A DNA stretch of 64,000 nt from Paenibacillaceae bacterium (GTDB taxonomy: Bacteria > Bacillota > Bacilli > Paenibacillales > NBRC-103111): NCBI GenBank assembly GCA_029256185.1, contig JAQSYI010000023.1, positions 38,312 through 102,311 on the forward strand, written 5' to 3'. The position numbers were made by a program, and so were the translations under genes. How positions within the stretch are numbered: position 1 is the stretch's first letter; each line of letters begins with the position of its first letter. The notes under the pieces were generated by a model, which was not told where the DNA came from, searched no databases, and worked only from the letters and a program-made list of their open reading frames with translations. Of the stretch, positions 1-8,705 are shown piece after piece.

Positions 1-26
1 ACCGGCGGCTAATCCCGGTCCGGGAA

Positions 27-503
27 TCATTCTACATAATAGTCCGTAAGCGAAATAGACTTGATCTTGCCTTCAATTAAAACTTCATTGATCTTGTTCA
101 TCAGAGTGGAGATAAGAAACTCCTGTCCCTTACTGCCCGAAATTTGTTCAGCCGTCATATCTGCAAGAGTCTGAAGAATGATCCCTTTCACTTTAAAGTT
201 CAAGGTTTCAAACTCTTCCTTGGCTTTCTTGTTGTCCAGCTCAAAAGCAAAGCCGGTTTTGACAATACGCCGGTCAGACAGGTTAGTCAAGATGTTTTCC
301 ATAAAAACCGTCTGTTCCTTGATTTGCAATGGTGTGAGCTGCTTGCCCGATACTTGGCTGACAGAAGCTTTGGCTGCCTCACTGGGATCTGCAAGCTGGC
401 TATTCTTGTCCATAATGTTCCATAGGGTAAAAAAGGCAACCAGAATCAGGGTAATCACGATTAGCATAGCAATGATGATCATGAAGAACTTGTTTTTGAA
501 CAC
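27..503 (-). CDS. fliL: Flagellar basal body-associated protein FliL
   Basis: This 158-residue protein has one N-terminal membrane helix (about residues 7-28, rich in I/L/V) followed by a mostly hydrophilic extracytoplasmic domain, the usual FliL layout. FliL sits next to the stator and basal body and supports torque generation. Translation starts at a GTG that overlaps the flbD stop by one base (TAGTG), so the two are translationally coupled. fliM is expected next, beyond the window edge. Identity rests on the topology, length and position after flbD. Confidence 0.9.
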   Translation of the reverse strand: MFKNKFFMIIIAMLIVITLILVAFFTLWNIMDKNSQLADPSEAAKASVSQVSGKQLTPLQIKEQTVFMENILTNLSDRRIVKTGFAFELDNKKAKEEFETLNFKVKGIILQTLADMTAEQISGSKGQEFLISTLMNKINEVLIEGKIKSISLTDYYVE

Positions 504-724
504 TAAGACCCCTCCGACTCCGAACTCATTATCGTCCCTCTGACTCCTCCAATGGCTGACAAAAAGTTCTTTATTAAGATTACCACATCGGGAACCTTGT
601 CGAGAACCATAATTTTTTTGCCCGTAGTCAAGGTAATAACCGTATCCGGTGTTTCCTCGATCGTTTCGATTAGCAAGGCGTTGATGGTAATAGGCTTGCC
701 GTTCAGCCGACTCACCGTGATCAT
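503..724 (-). CDS. flbD: Flagellar FlbD (SwrD-like) small protein
   Basis: A 73-residue protein starting MITVSRLNGKPI and carrying the family signature of N-I-xx-I-E-xx-P-D-T-V-I-T-L-T-x-G. The FlbD family lies between the hook gene and fliL in Firmicutes; in Bacillus (SwrD) it raises flagellar power and swarming by affecting stator levels. The C-terminus adds a short acidic tail. Overlap of its stop with the fliL start supports the reading frame. Confidence 0.88.
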   Translation of the reverse strand: MITVSRLNGKPITINALLIETIEETPDTVITLTTGKKIMVLDKVPDVVILIKNFLSAIGGVRGTIMSSESEGS

Positions 725-799
725 GGGTTCCCCTCCTTCAAAAGGGTTCCGGGGAGAGATTAAAGCACCTCCCCCGGAATTGCCTCTAGTTCATATTAC

Positions 800-1624
800 C
801 TACCGCTTCAGGTTGACGACTTCCTGCAGAATCTCATCGGAAGTTGTGATGATCCTGGAGTTCGCCTGGAAGCCCCGCTGAGCTACGATCATCTCCGTGA
901 ATTCGCCGGTCAGGTCAACATTTGACATTTCCAGCTGCCCGGATACGATTGCCCCGGTGCCGAGAGCCGGATCGTTGGCAAGGGTGAATTCATCGAGCAG
1001 CCCTTCCGGATTGGCGTTGGGGGTCACCCGGTACAGATTGCCGCCGATTTTCTCCAAGCCGCCCGGATTGACCACCTTCACAACGGAGATCTGGAATTCC
1101 GTCGGAGCAGAGGTGCCGTCTGTATTAACAGCGATGATGGTGCCGTCCTGGGCAATGGAGAATGCCGTAACTTCCTCACCGATGACAATCTGGTCTCCCG
1201 CTGTTGACAAGACGAACAATCCGTCCGCGTTAACCAGGTTCCGGTTGGCGTCAACGGTGAAGTTCCCCGCTCTGGTCAGGTAAGGCGTCTCCTGGTCCGC
1301 TCCGGCCCGGACTGCGAAAAAGCCGTCTCCGTCGATCCGCAGATCAGTAGGCACATTGGTTGTCATGGCGCTGCCTGGCGTATGAATGGTATCCACAGAG
1401 GCCAAGGTTACCCCCAGGCCGATCTGCTTGGCATTCACGCCTCCGGCTGTGTCATCTGTAGGTGCAGTCACACCTGCTACGGTCTGGCTCAAAATATCCT
1501 TGAACATGGCCCGTCCGGCTTTGAAGCCTATTGTATTGACATTAGCGATATTGTTGCCGATAACGTCAAGCTTGGTTTGAAAGCCGCGCATACCGGATAC
1601 GCCCGAATATAACGATCTAAGCAT
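800..1624 (-). CDS. flgE: Flagellar hook protein FlgE (short, FlgG-type hook-basal body protein)
   Basis: The 274-residue protein has the N-terminal rod/hook signature LYSGVSGMRGFQTKLDVIGN followed by NIANVNTIGFK, and the matching C-terminal helix (EMIVAQRGFQANSRIITTSD). These ends form the coiled coils that let axial proteins polymerise. The middle carries an FlgE/F/G-like beta domain. Length matches the short Bacillus hook protein once named FlgG, and databases may call this flgG. It lies after flgD and before flbD, as expected. A GGGAGG ribosome site precedes the ATG. Confidence 0.9.
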   Translation of the reverse strand: MLRSLYSGVSGMRGFQTKLDVIGNNIANVNTIGFKAGRAMFKDILSQTVAGVTAPTDDTAGGVNAKQIGLGVTLASVDTIHTPGSAMTTNVPTDLRIDGDGFFAVRAGADQETPYLTRAGNFTVDANRNLVNADGLFVLSTAGDQIVIGEEVTAFSIAQDGTIIAVNTDGTSAPTEFQISVVKVVNPGGLEKIGGNLYRVTPNANPEGLLDEFTLANDPALGTGAIVSGQLEMSNVDLTGEFTEMIVAQRGFQANSRIITTSDEILQEVVNLKR

Positions 1625-1732
1625 GAATTCGTTCCTCCCAATTTCTCGTTCAGATGGTTTAATGACAGGTCAGCTTGCTTCAATCGATCCGCAAGCCGGG
1701 GCTTCCTTATAACGGGCCGGCCTCTTTTCCTG

Positions 1733-2113
1733 TCAGGATACGACAACCGCGCTGTCGATCTGCGTGAACACATTATCCTTAAGCTGGGCGCCATCCATGG
1801 CTGTTACAATCGTCCGGTTCTTGACGTTCACGATGAAGGCCAAGTCATTCATGATGAGCAGAGAATCCTTCGCTCCTTTGGCGGCAGCTTTGTCAACTGC
1901 GGATTCCAGCCTTTGCATCTGTTCTTGCTGCAGCACAATACCCCTCTGCTTGAGCCTCAGTTCGGCATGATGGCTGAACCGGAGCTGGGAGTCATCCAGA
2001 TATTCCTGAAAGCTCTTGGCTGAAGCTGGAGTCCCTGATGCCTGGCCGGTACGGACTGCTCCGGGCGGAATTGCAGTAGGGAACAGTTGTCCGATTCTAA
2101 GTTGCTCGGTCAT
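1733..2113 (-). CDS. TIGR02530-type flagellar operon protein
   Basis: A 126-residue protein of a family found only between flgD and the hook gene in Firmicute flagellar operons. It contains FSHHAELRLKQRGI and a later DLAFIVNVKNRTIVTAMD stretch, typical of the family. Its molecular role is not established; the location suggests hook assembly. The start overlaps the flgD stop by 4 nt (ATGA), so it is probably translated by coupling. Confidence 0.85.
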   Translation of the reverse strand: MTEQLRIGQLFPTAIPPGAVRTGQASGTPASAKSFQEYLDDSQLRFSHHAELRLKQRGIVLQQEQMQRLESAVDKAAAKGAKDSLLIMNDLAFIVNVKNRTIVTAMDGAQLKDNVFTQIDSAVVVS

Positions 2114-2556
2114 GAAGACAGCTCCGGGTCCCAGATTCGGGTCAGTTGATCCAAGGTGACCTGCATGCCGTCCACATTGGCGTATTGCTTGCCGTCCTTA
2201 AAGGAAATCGCCTCGACTATGCCTTCGTAATCGTAAGTATTCCCAACCTCGTCCGTGCTTGTCCAGCTGACGCTCTTGCCGATCAGTCCGGAGGCCATTC
2301 CGAGAGATTCACGCAGAGCTTTCATCTCCGTTGCCATGTTGGTCAGCTGCTCCACGGAAGTAAATTGGGCCATCTGGGATATGAATTCTTTGTCCTCCAG
2401 CGGTTGCATAGGGTCCTGATTCTTCAGTTGGGTAATCAGAATCTTCAGGAACTGGTCCTTGCCCAAGTCATTATTATTGGTTTTGGCCGCTTTGCTTACG
2501 TTGGCGGCAGAATAATTGGGCCATACATTTTTGGTAGAGATCGGCGAATCCGCCAT
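2110..2556 (-). CDS. flgD: Flagellar hook assembly (hook-capping) protein FlgD
   Basis: The protein contains the FlgD core (DLGKDQFLKILITQLKNQDP then MQPLEDKEFISQMAQFTSVE), which caps the growing hook so that FlgE can polymerise. At about 148 residues it is short and has little C-terminal Ig/tudor domain, as in other Firmicutes. I chose the ATG at 2556 because AAGGAGGTG lies seven bases upstream; a GTG six bases earlier is too close to that site. Confidence 0.92.
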   Translation of the reverse strand: MADSPISTKNVWPNYSAANVSKAAKTNNNDLGKDQFLKILITQLKNQDPMQPLEDKEFISQMAQFTSVEQLTNMATEMKALRESLGMASGLIGKSVSWTSTDEVGNTYDYEGIVEAISFKDGKQYANVDGMQVTLDQLTRIWDPELSS

Positions 2557-2604
2557 TCTCACACCTCCTTATTGTCTTGCGCAAGGATGGAGACAGGTAC
2601 ATGC

Positions 2605-4044
2605 TTACGCCGTTACATCAAAACCATCCTGCCCTTGTTCGTCGATCCTGTTCAATATGGCAGATGCGGAAGCGGCATACTCCTCACTTCCGTCACCGCC
2701 TGACTTGGATTCATTGCGGCCGCCTGATTGCTGGGAGTGCTGCTGTCCCCGCTGGTCCTGGAACATGCCGGACTGAAGGGTAGGGCTTTGAGTAACTTCG
2801 ATCCGCTCCACTTGAATCCCTTGATTCTGCAGCGTGGTACGGAGCTGTGCCATCTGGGCTTCGAGGGCGTCCTTACCCATTGCCGTCTGCGCCGCGAAGT
2901 GGGCCACTAACTGTCCGTTTTGCATAGAGATCTTTACATCCACTTGCCCTAGAGATTCAGGAGTCAGAGTCAGACGGGCCTCAGTCAGGCCGTTGCCAGT
3001 CTGGATCCTCATCTTGCCGATCATAAATTTGCTGATATCCTCTGCCAAAGCGTGGGATCTTACCATGTTCTCTGCGGGCGCAGTACCTTTGACCGGCGTG
3101 AACCGGGATGAATCCTGTCCTGAAACTACAGGCAATCCGGCATCATCAGAACCCGTAGAGGCGATTTCCGTTTGCTCCGGTGCAGTCTTCTCAACCCCCG
3201 CCAGCAATTCAGGGCGGTTGACAGGCATAGATTTGGCTGCGAGCATCTCCAACCGGGAAACGAAGGCAGAAGAAGAAGTAACCTGTACTGTTGCCTGACC
3301 GTCGCGCGTCTCCAACACCTTGAAGTTTTTACCGGCTGCCTGTACCGCTTGGGTTTCCACATTGCTTCTCTTCCCTGCACTGTCAGAGGCGGCAGCATGG
3401 CTCTGCTCTTCACGGGACACGTTCTTTCCGTCCGTACCGGACTTCGTGGTGTTCTCCGATACAGCAGCCGCAAGCTGCGGGTTGCTCGCCAGAATCACTT
3501 CCAGCTTCTCCCGAAGCTGAGCCGTAAAAACATTGTCAGGTTGTTCCCGAAGCGTTCTTGCGAATGCTTGCAGCACCTCCTGGGCCTGCTTGGCGTTCAA
3601 CTGCACACTTTCTGCCTGTTGCTGTTCTCCCTCGACCGCAGCAGGCTGTTCAACAGTCTGAACGGGCATTTGCCCGATAGCCTGAAGCAGCAGGGATGCT
3701 TGCACCAGCCAGGATTGCACTTCATCTTCGCCAATCAATTTGTCCAGAAGCTCCGGTTGTTCAGACAGCTGTTCCAGAAGCAGGCTCCATGCCGCAGGGT
3801 CTGCCGTCTCCAATTGTTGGGCGGCTTCTTCAACGGACAAACCTGCCACAAGACCGGCCATAAGCTGGGCCAGATCCGGCAGAGAAGCGGAAATGTTCTG
3901 ATCTGCAGAAGTTCCTCCCAGCACTTGAACCAGAAGCTTGCCGAAGCTTGCGTCGGCACTTACTGCTCCGCCAGTGGATGGTACAGCCGCTGCAGTTGCG
4001 GTTCCCGGTTGCATGGTCATTACCAATGCGTTTGTCGTTTGCAT
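2605..4044 (-). CDS. fliK: Flagellar hook-length control protein FliK
   Basis: About 479 residues. The N-terminal two thirds are low-complexity Q/A/E/S-rich and serve as the ruler region. The C-terminal domain (about residues 330-430, with LTLTPESLGQVDVKISMQNG and LRTTLQNQGIQVERIEVTQ) is the FliK/Flg_hook domain that talks to FlhB and switches export from hook to filament subunits. Start chosen at ATG 4044, which has AAAGGAGGTGA upstream; the longer frame begins at a TTG inside that site. It sits between ylxF and flgD as in Bacillus. Confidence 0.92.
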   Translation of the reverse strand: MQTTNALVMTMQPGTATAAAVPSTGGAVSADASFGKLLVQVLGGTSADQNISASLPDLAQLMAGLVAGLSVEEAAQQLETADPAAWSLLLEQLSEQPELLDKLIGEDEVQSWLVQASLLLQAIGQMPVQTVEQPAAVEGEQQQAESVQLNAKQAQEVLQAFARTLREQPDNVFTAQLREKLEVILASNPQLAAAVSENTTKSGTDGKNVSREEQSHAAASDSAGKRSNVETQAVQAAGKNFKVLETRDGQATVQVTSSSAFVSRLEMLAAKSMPVNRPELLAGVEKTAPEQTEIASTGSDDAGLPVVSGQDSSRFTPVKGTAPAENMVRSHALAEDISKFMIGKMRIQTGNGLTEARLTLTPESLGQVDVKISMQNGQLVAHFAAQTAMGKDALEAQMAQLRTTLQNQGIQVERIEVTQSPTLQSGMFQDQRGQQHSQQSGGRNESKSGGDGSEEYAASASAILNRIDEQGQDGFDVTA

Positions 4045-4088
4045 TTTTTTCTCACCTCCTTTCAAGTGAACATCCAGTTCCCTGTCAT

Positions 4089-5024
4089 CTATTGGGCCAG
4101 GCTGGACGCAATCGATACCGCCGTTTCCTTGGAAGTGTCGGAGATGGACGTCATAACCTTGGAGCGGGCAGCCGTCTCCATACTGTTCAGAATCTCCGTT
4201 ACTTTGGCGGGAGAGGTCTTGTACATTTCAATCAGAAGCACCGCGGCGCTTTTGGGAGTCATGTTGGCAAAGGTTTGCCCCAACTCCGCCTTCGTCATGC
4301 TGCTGGCGGTTGCAGCAGGAGCAGGGGAAGCCTCCCCGAGCTTCAGGCGCTCTTGCAGGGCGGCAATCTGTCTGTCCTTGGCCGGAGTCAGATCCTTCAG
4401 GTAAATGGAAGCTTCAGCGGCCATCTTGGGATTCATTTTCTCCAGCACCCTTACCCGGTCATCGACTTTCATCGCGGATAAAATCAGCACCTGCTCTTTT
4501 AGCGTGAGGTTCTCCATAATCGGCGCTGCCTTGCTTGGAGACATCTTGGCGTACATATCTGCCGTCTGGGCAATCAAGGCCTGGTACTCTTCATCGCTCT
4601 TGGCCTCGACCACCGCCAACTCCTGCTCCGCCGCAAGCTTCGCCTGGAGGTCCTTGATTTCCTGATCCTTCTGCTCACTGCTTGCCACAGCTCCGCTCAG
4701 TTCTGCCTGCTTGGCCTCCAATTGCTGCTGCAATTGCCGGATCGCCTCCTGGGAAGCTGCGGTCTCTTCCTCGGCAGTCTGCTCGGCAGCAGCAGGTACG
4801 GACTTATTTTCCGCAACTGCACTTGCATCTTGCTTGGGATCAGGCAGAATAGCCGACAGCCCCGGTACTTTATCGCCGATTTTCAGCGCCTGGTTGATGA
4901 TATCGTAATCGAACAGAGACAGCAGAGCGCCGAGCAAAACTGTTGTGAATACCACCGGGATAAAGAACCAATAAAGAAATCGCTCGAAAGCGTTAAACGT
5001 CGGCTTATCCGCCTCCGTCTCCAT
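4089..5024 (-). CDS. ylxF: MotE-like flagellar chaperone YlxF (MgtE_N domain)
   Basis: A 311-residue membrane protein with one N-terminal helix (about residues 13-40), a Q/E/K coiled coil (about 90-150) and an MgtE-N-like superhelical domain with repeats such as MSPSKAAPIMENL and MTPKSAAVLLIEMY. YlxF/MotE homologues are linked to stabilising or positioning flagellar stator or export proteins. The gene lies between fliJ and fliK, its usual place. AAGGAGGTG precedes the ATG. Confidence 0.85.
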   Translation of the reverse strand: METEADKPTFNAFERFLYWFFIPVVFTTVLLGALLSLFDYDIINQALKIGDKVPGLSAILPDPKQDASAVAENKSVPAAAEQTAEEETAASQEAIRQLQQQLEAKQAELSGAVASSEQKDQEIKDLQAKLAAEQELAVVEAKSDEEYQALIAQTADMYAKMSPSKAAPIMENLTLKEQVLILSAMKVDDRVRVLEKMNPKMAAEASIYLKDLTPAKDRQIAALQERLKLGEASPAPAATASSMTKAELGQTFANMTPKSAAVLLIEMYKTSPAKVTEILNSMETAARSKVMTSISDTSKETAVSIASSLAQ

Positions 5025-5065
5025 ACTGCCGCACCTCCTTCATTCCAGGTTGACCGGTTCCAGAC

Positions 5066-5512
5066 TTACATTGATGATGGTTTCTTGTAACGGTTGGTTG
5101 CCATCTCATCCAGCGAGTCCTGCTCTTTCTTCAGCACAAGCGCCTGATGAACCGCAAACGCCTTGCTCCTGGCCTGGTCCCAGACTTTTTCCTCCACCAT
5201 CTTGGAAGAGAGAATCTCACGTTTCTCCGTAACATTGATTTCGGCATGACGGACATCGACGGTCTTATGTCTGATCCGGTTATCCAAATGCTCCAGGTAA
5301 TGCTGGTATACCATGAGTTCCGATACCGTTGTCCGGCTGAGTACCGAAGAGTCCAGTGCAGACTCCACATCGTTTTTCTCCGAGTAAAGGGTGTTCAATG
5401 AATCTTCCTCTGCCCGAAGCCGTCCCACAGCGCTGGAGAGTACCCATTCCGCCTGTGTTTTCTCATTGGACTTCAAGTCGACAATTTTTTGGAACGAATA
5501 ACGAAATCTCAT
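5066..5512 (-). CDS. fliJ: Flagellar export protein FliJ
   Basis: About 148 residues, almost wholly alpha-helical and charged, starting MRFRYSFQKIVDLKSNEK as FliJ proteins do. FliJ forms an antiparallel coiled coil that inserts into the FliI hexamer and promotes opening of the export gate. The ATG at 5512 fits the family start. A TTG four codons upstream overlaps the fliI stop and has no separated ribosome site, so I excluded it. Confidence 0.9.
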   Translation of the reverse strand: MRFRYSFQKIVDLKSNEKTQAEWVLSSAVGRLRAEEDSLNTLYSEKNDVESALDSSVLSRTTVSELMVYQHYLEHLDNRIRHKTVDVRHAEINVTEKREILSSKMVEEKVWDQARSKAFAVHQALVLKKEQDSLDEMATNRYKKPSSM

Positions 5513-5520
5513 CTGCCCCT

Positions 5521-6843
5521 TCAACCCCCACCAAACTCGGATAGCAGCCGCTCCTGAACCTCGGCATAAGTCACTTTCTCATTAACCTTCTGACGGGTAA
5601 ATTCATTGATGGCTTGAATATATTTGATGGACAAGTCAATTTCGGGATTGGAGCCGCGCTGGTACGCCCCGATATTGATCAAGTCCTCCGAATCTTTATA
5701 GATAGACAGCAGACGGTTGAGAAACTGGGCGGCCTCCTGATGCTTGTCGGGCACGATTTCCTTCATAACCCGGCTGACGCTGGCCAGCACATCGATTGCC
5801 GGGAAATGACCTTTGTTTGCCAGATTCCGGTTCAGTACAATGTGTCCGTCCAATATCCCCCGGACCGCATCGGCAATCGGCTCATTCATGTCATCGCCGT
5901 CGACAAGCACGGTGTAAAAGGCCGTGATGGAACCCTTCGGACTGGTGCCCGAGCGTTCCAGGAGCTTAGGCAGCGTAGCGAACACAGAAGGGGTATAGCC
6001 TCTCGTGGCAGGCGGCTCCCCTACTGCAAGGCCAACCTCCCGCTGAGCCATGGCGTACCGGGTGACAGAATCCATCATCAGCATGACGTTCATCCCCCGG
6101 TCACGGAAAAACTCGGCGATGCTGGTAGCGATCAGAGCTCCCTTAATCCGGATCAGAGCAGGCTGGTCGGAGGTCGCTACAACAACCACGGAACGGGCCA
6201 GACCTTCCGGTCCCAGATCCCGTTCAATGAAGTCCAGCACTTCCCGGCCCCGTTCCCCGATGAGGGCAATCACGTTCACATCCGCTGCCGTATTGCGGGC
6301 AATCATGCCAAGCAAGGTGCTCTTGCCAACGCCGGAGCCGGCAAAAATCCCTACCCGCTGGCCGTTGCCAACCGTCAGCAAACCGTCAATCACGCGAATT
6401 CCCACGCTGATGGGCTGCAGGACCCGCGGCCGCTTCAAGGGGTTGCTCGGCTGATTATGCGTGGAGTACTGGGTCATTCTGCTTGGCAGCAGACTGCCGT
6501 CGAGCGGCTGTCCCAGACCGTCCAGAACCTTGCCCAGCAGTTCATAGCCCACTTGGACGGACAGGGGTTTGCCTGTTCCCACCACCTCGCAGCCGGGACC
6601 GATGGATTGAAGATCACCCAACGGCATCAGAATGACCCGGTTGTCACGGAAGCCGACCACCTCTGCCTTCAGCGGCTTGCTGGACTTGTACGGATAGATC
6701 AGGCACACATCGCCTACGCTGGCATCCGGACCTTCCGATTCTACGGTAAGTCCGATTACCTGAATGACCTTGCCATTGACCAAAACGGGATCAATCTGCT
6801 GCAAGTGCTCGATATACCGGCTGGCCAGAGGGAGCTTAATCAT
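5521..6843 (-). CDS. fliI: Flagellum-specific export ATPase FliI
   Basis: A 440-residue F1-beta-like ATPase. It carries Walker A (AGSGVGKSTLLG, about residue 167), an IALIGERGREV catalytic loop, Walker B (NVMLMMDSVTRYAMAQREVG) and the export ATPase signature PSVFATLPKLLERSG. It powers type III flagellar export with FliH and FliJ. The start overlaps the fliH stop by four bases. No key residue is missing. Confidence 0.97.
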   Translation of the reverse strand: MIKLPLASRYIEHLQQIDPVLVNGKVIQVIGLTVESEGPDASVGDVCLIYPYKSSKPLKAEVVGFRDNRVILMPLGDLQSIGPGCEVVGTGKPLSVQVGYELLGKVLDGLGQPLDGSLLPSRMTQYSTHNQPSNPLKRPRVLQPISVGIRVIDGLLTVGNGQRVGIFAGSGVGKSTLLGMIARNTAADVNVIALIGERGREVLDFIERDLGPEGLARSVVVVATSDQPALIRIKGALIATSIAEFFRDRGMNVMLMMDSVTRYAMAQREVGLAVGEPPATRGYTPSVFATLPKLLERSGTSPKGSITAFYTVLVDGDDMNEPIADAVRGILDGHIVLNRNLANKGHFPAIDVLASVSRVMKEIVPDKHQEAAQFLNRLLSIYKDSEDLINIGAYQRGSNPEIDLSIKYIQAINEFTRQKVNEKVTYAEVQERLLSEFGGG

Positions 6844-7679
6844 GCTTCTTCGACTCCTTCGCCAGACTCCATAGACAACTGCTGCAAGGCCTGCTTGATT
6901 TCCTTCAACTGGGTATCCACCCTCGCGTCGACGCTGCCGAACTCCGTGCGCACCACACAGCCGTGCTCGCCGACGGATGAATCAGGCAAAATCTGAAGCT
7001 CCGCCTGGGAATCCAGCGACAGGAGCAGCTCCTCGCGGGAATCACGGAAAAAGGCGAACTGGCTTGGAGATACACACAGCGTAATATGACCTTTCTCTCT
7101 CCTCCTGGATAAGGTGGAACGGGTCATTCCGATAATCAACTCAGGATTTAATGTAAGCTCCTGATGAATAATCTTGCCGGCTATGGCTGTTGACAGCTCG
7201 ATTAAGAAAGGCTCGGACTCTTGAATAATCTGGCGCTTCATATCATAGGCCTGGGTGAGAAGTGTTCTGGCTTCGGCCAGCATAGCCTCATAATGAGCCA
7301 GCACCTGTTCTTCCGCTTGGGCGAGCCCTTGCTGGTAGCCTTGCTCCAAGCCCTCTTGCCTGCCATCTTCCTTGGCCTGCGCGTCCAAGCTGCGGCGTTG
7401 CTGCCACCAGTCCTCAATCTCCGCCTGTGCCTGCTCCCGAACCGCCGCGGCTTCTTGGAAGGCCAGGCCTACTTGTTCTTCGGCCACCTTCTCGGCGTCG
7501 TCCAGAATCCGGTCCTTCATCGCCAAAAGCTCGCGCAGCTCTTCCTCCTGCTCAGCCGTAACCGGCGGGACAGTGACGCTTTCGTGAACAATGTCCCGGG
7601 ATAAAGGATAAGCTGTAACATTAATTTCCTTCTTGTCGTCTAAGGAGATGTAGAACTGCGGCTTGATTATTCTAGACAA
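6840..7679 (-). CDS. fliH: Flagellar assembly protein FliH
   Basis: A 279-residue protein with a long charged N-terminal coiled coil (EEQVGLAFQEAAAVREQAQA and after) and a C-terminal domain related to the V-ATPase E subunit (IAGKIIHQELTLNPELIIGM, then LQILPDSSVGEHGCVVRTE). FliH dimers bind and regulate FliI and dock it at the export gate. The gene overlaps fliG by eight bases and fliI by four. Confidence 0.93.
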   Translation of the reverse strand: MSRIIKPQFYISLDDKKEINVTAYPLSRDIVHESVTVPPVTAEQEEELRELLAMKDRILDDAEKVAEEQVGLAFQEAAAVREQAQAEIEDWWQQRRSLDAQAKEDGRQEGLEQGYQQGLAQAEEQVLAHYEAMLAEARTLLTQAYDMKRQIIQESEPFLIELSTAIAGKIIHQELTLNPELIIGMTRSTLSRRREKGHITLCVSPSQFAFFRDSREELLLSLDSQAELQILPDSSVGEHGCVVRTEFGSVDARVDTQLKEIKQALQQLSMESGEGVEEA

Positions 7680-8694
7680 TCACGTCATCTCCTCCGCCGC
7701 GGGCAATAATGATCTCGCCGGATTCCTCAAGCCGGCGGATAGTCGCAACGATACGGGTCTGGGCTTCTTCCACGTCACGCAAGCGGACAGGACCCATGTA
7801 TTCCATTTCTTCCTTGAATGTCTCGGACATGCGCTTGGACATGTTGCGGAAGATGGATTCCCGGACCTCTTCGCTGGCTACCTTCAATGCCAGCTGCAGA
7901 TCGGCGTTCTCAAGGTCGCGGATGATCCGTTGGATAGAGCGGTTGTCAATGTTGACAATATCCTCAAATACAAACATCCGTTTCTTGATTTCTTCGGCCA
8001 GCTCAGGGTCCTGAATCTCCAAGGCATCCAATATGGTGCGCTCGGTACCCCGGTCTACACCGTTCAGAATCTGTACGATGGCTTCAATACCGCCTGCTGA
8101 AGTGTAATCCTGAGTCACGGTTGCCGACAGCTTCTGCTCCAGAACCCGCTCCACCTGGGCAACTACCTCAGGAGAGGTGCTGTCCATCAGGGCGATCCGC
8201 TTGGCTACATCCGCCTGCTTGTCTTCCGGCAGAGCGGAGAGAATCATAGACGCCTGATCGGCCTGCAGATAAGAAAGGACCAAAGCGATGGTTTGAGTGT
8301 TCTCATTTTGGATAAAGTTAAGTATCTGGGACGGATCGGCTTTCCTGGCGAAGTCAAACGGACGGACCTGCAGCGTAGCTGTCAGACGGTTGATAATATC
8401 CATCGCCTTCTGATTGCCCAAGGCCTTCTCCAGGATTTCCTTCGCATAGGCGATCCCCCCTTGGGAGATAAATTCCTGCGCCATGCAGATCTGGTGGAAT
8501 TCGGCCAGGATCGAGTCCTTCTCTCCCGAATCCACCTTTCGTACGTTGGCTATTTCAAGAGTAAGCTGCTCGATTTCATCGTCACGAAGGTGCTTGAAAA
8601 TCTGGGCAGATACTTCCGGTCCTAAGCTGATCAGCAGGATTGCCGCTTTTTGCCGGCCTGTCAGGGTAGGCGCTTGGATTCCTTTAGCTGCCAA
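7672..8694 (-). CDS. fliG: Flagellar motor switch protein FliG
   Basis: A 340-residue FliG with the N-terminal FliF-binding domain (TGRQKAAILLISLGPEVSAQ), the middle FliM-binding domain carrying an EHPQ-like region (ENTQTIALVLSYLQ), and the C-terminal torque domain with charged residues facing the stator (MFVFEDIVNIDNRSIQRIIR). It forms the rotor ring that sets rotation direction. It lies 11 bases after fliF. Confidence 0.97.
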   Translation of the reverse strand: MAAKGIQAPTLTGRQKAAILLISLGPEVSAQIFKHLRDDEIEQLTLEIANVRKVDSGEKDSILAEFHQICMAQEFISQGGIAYAKEILEKALGNQKAMDIINRLTATLQVRPFDFARKADPSQILNFIQNENTQTIALVLSYLQADQASMILSALPEDKQADVAKRIALMDSTSPEVVAQVERVLEQKLSATVTQDYTSAGGIEAIVQILNGVDRGTERTILDALEIQDPELAEEIKKRMFVFEDIVNIDNRSIQRIIRDLENADLQLALKVASEEVRESIFRNMSKRMSETFKEEMEYMGPVRLRDVEEAQTRIVATIRRLEESGEIIIARGGGDDVIV

Positions 8695-8705
8695 TTAATA
8701 CACCT

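Noticed and set aside
3172..4404. Plus-strand ORF of 410 codons opposite fliK
   Set aside because: It is the antisense shadow of fliK with no matching family, ribosome site or promoter.
5614..6996. Plus-strand ORF of 460 codons opposite fliI
   Set aside because: Antisense shadow of the conserved fliI gene; long only because of codon bias.
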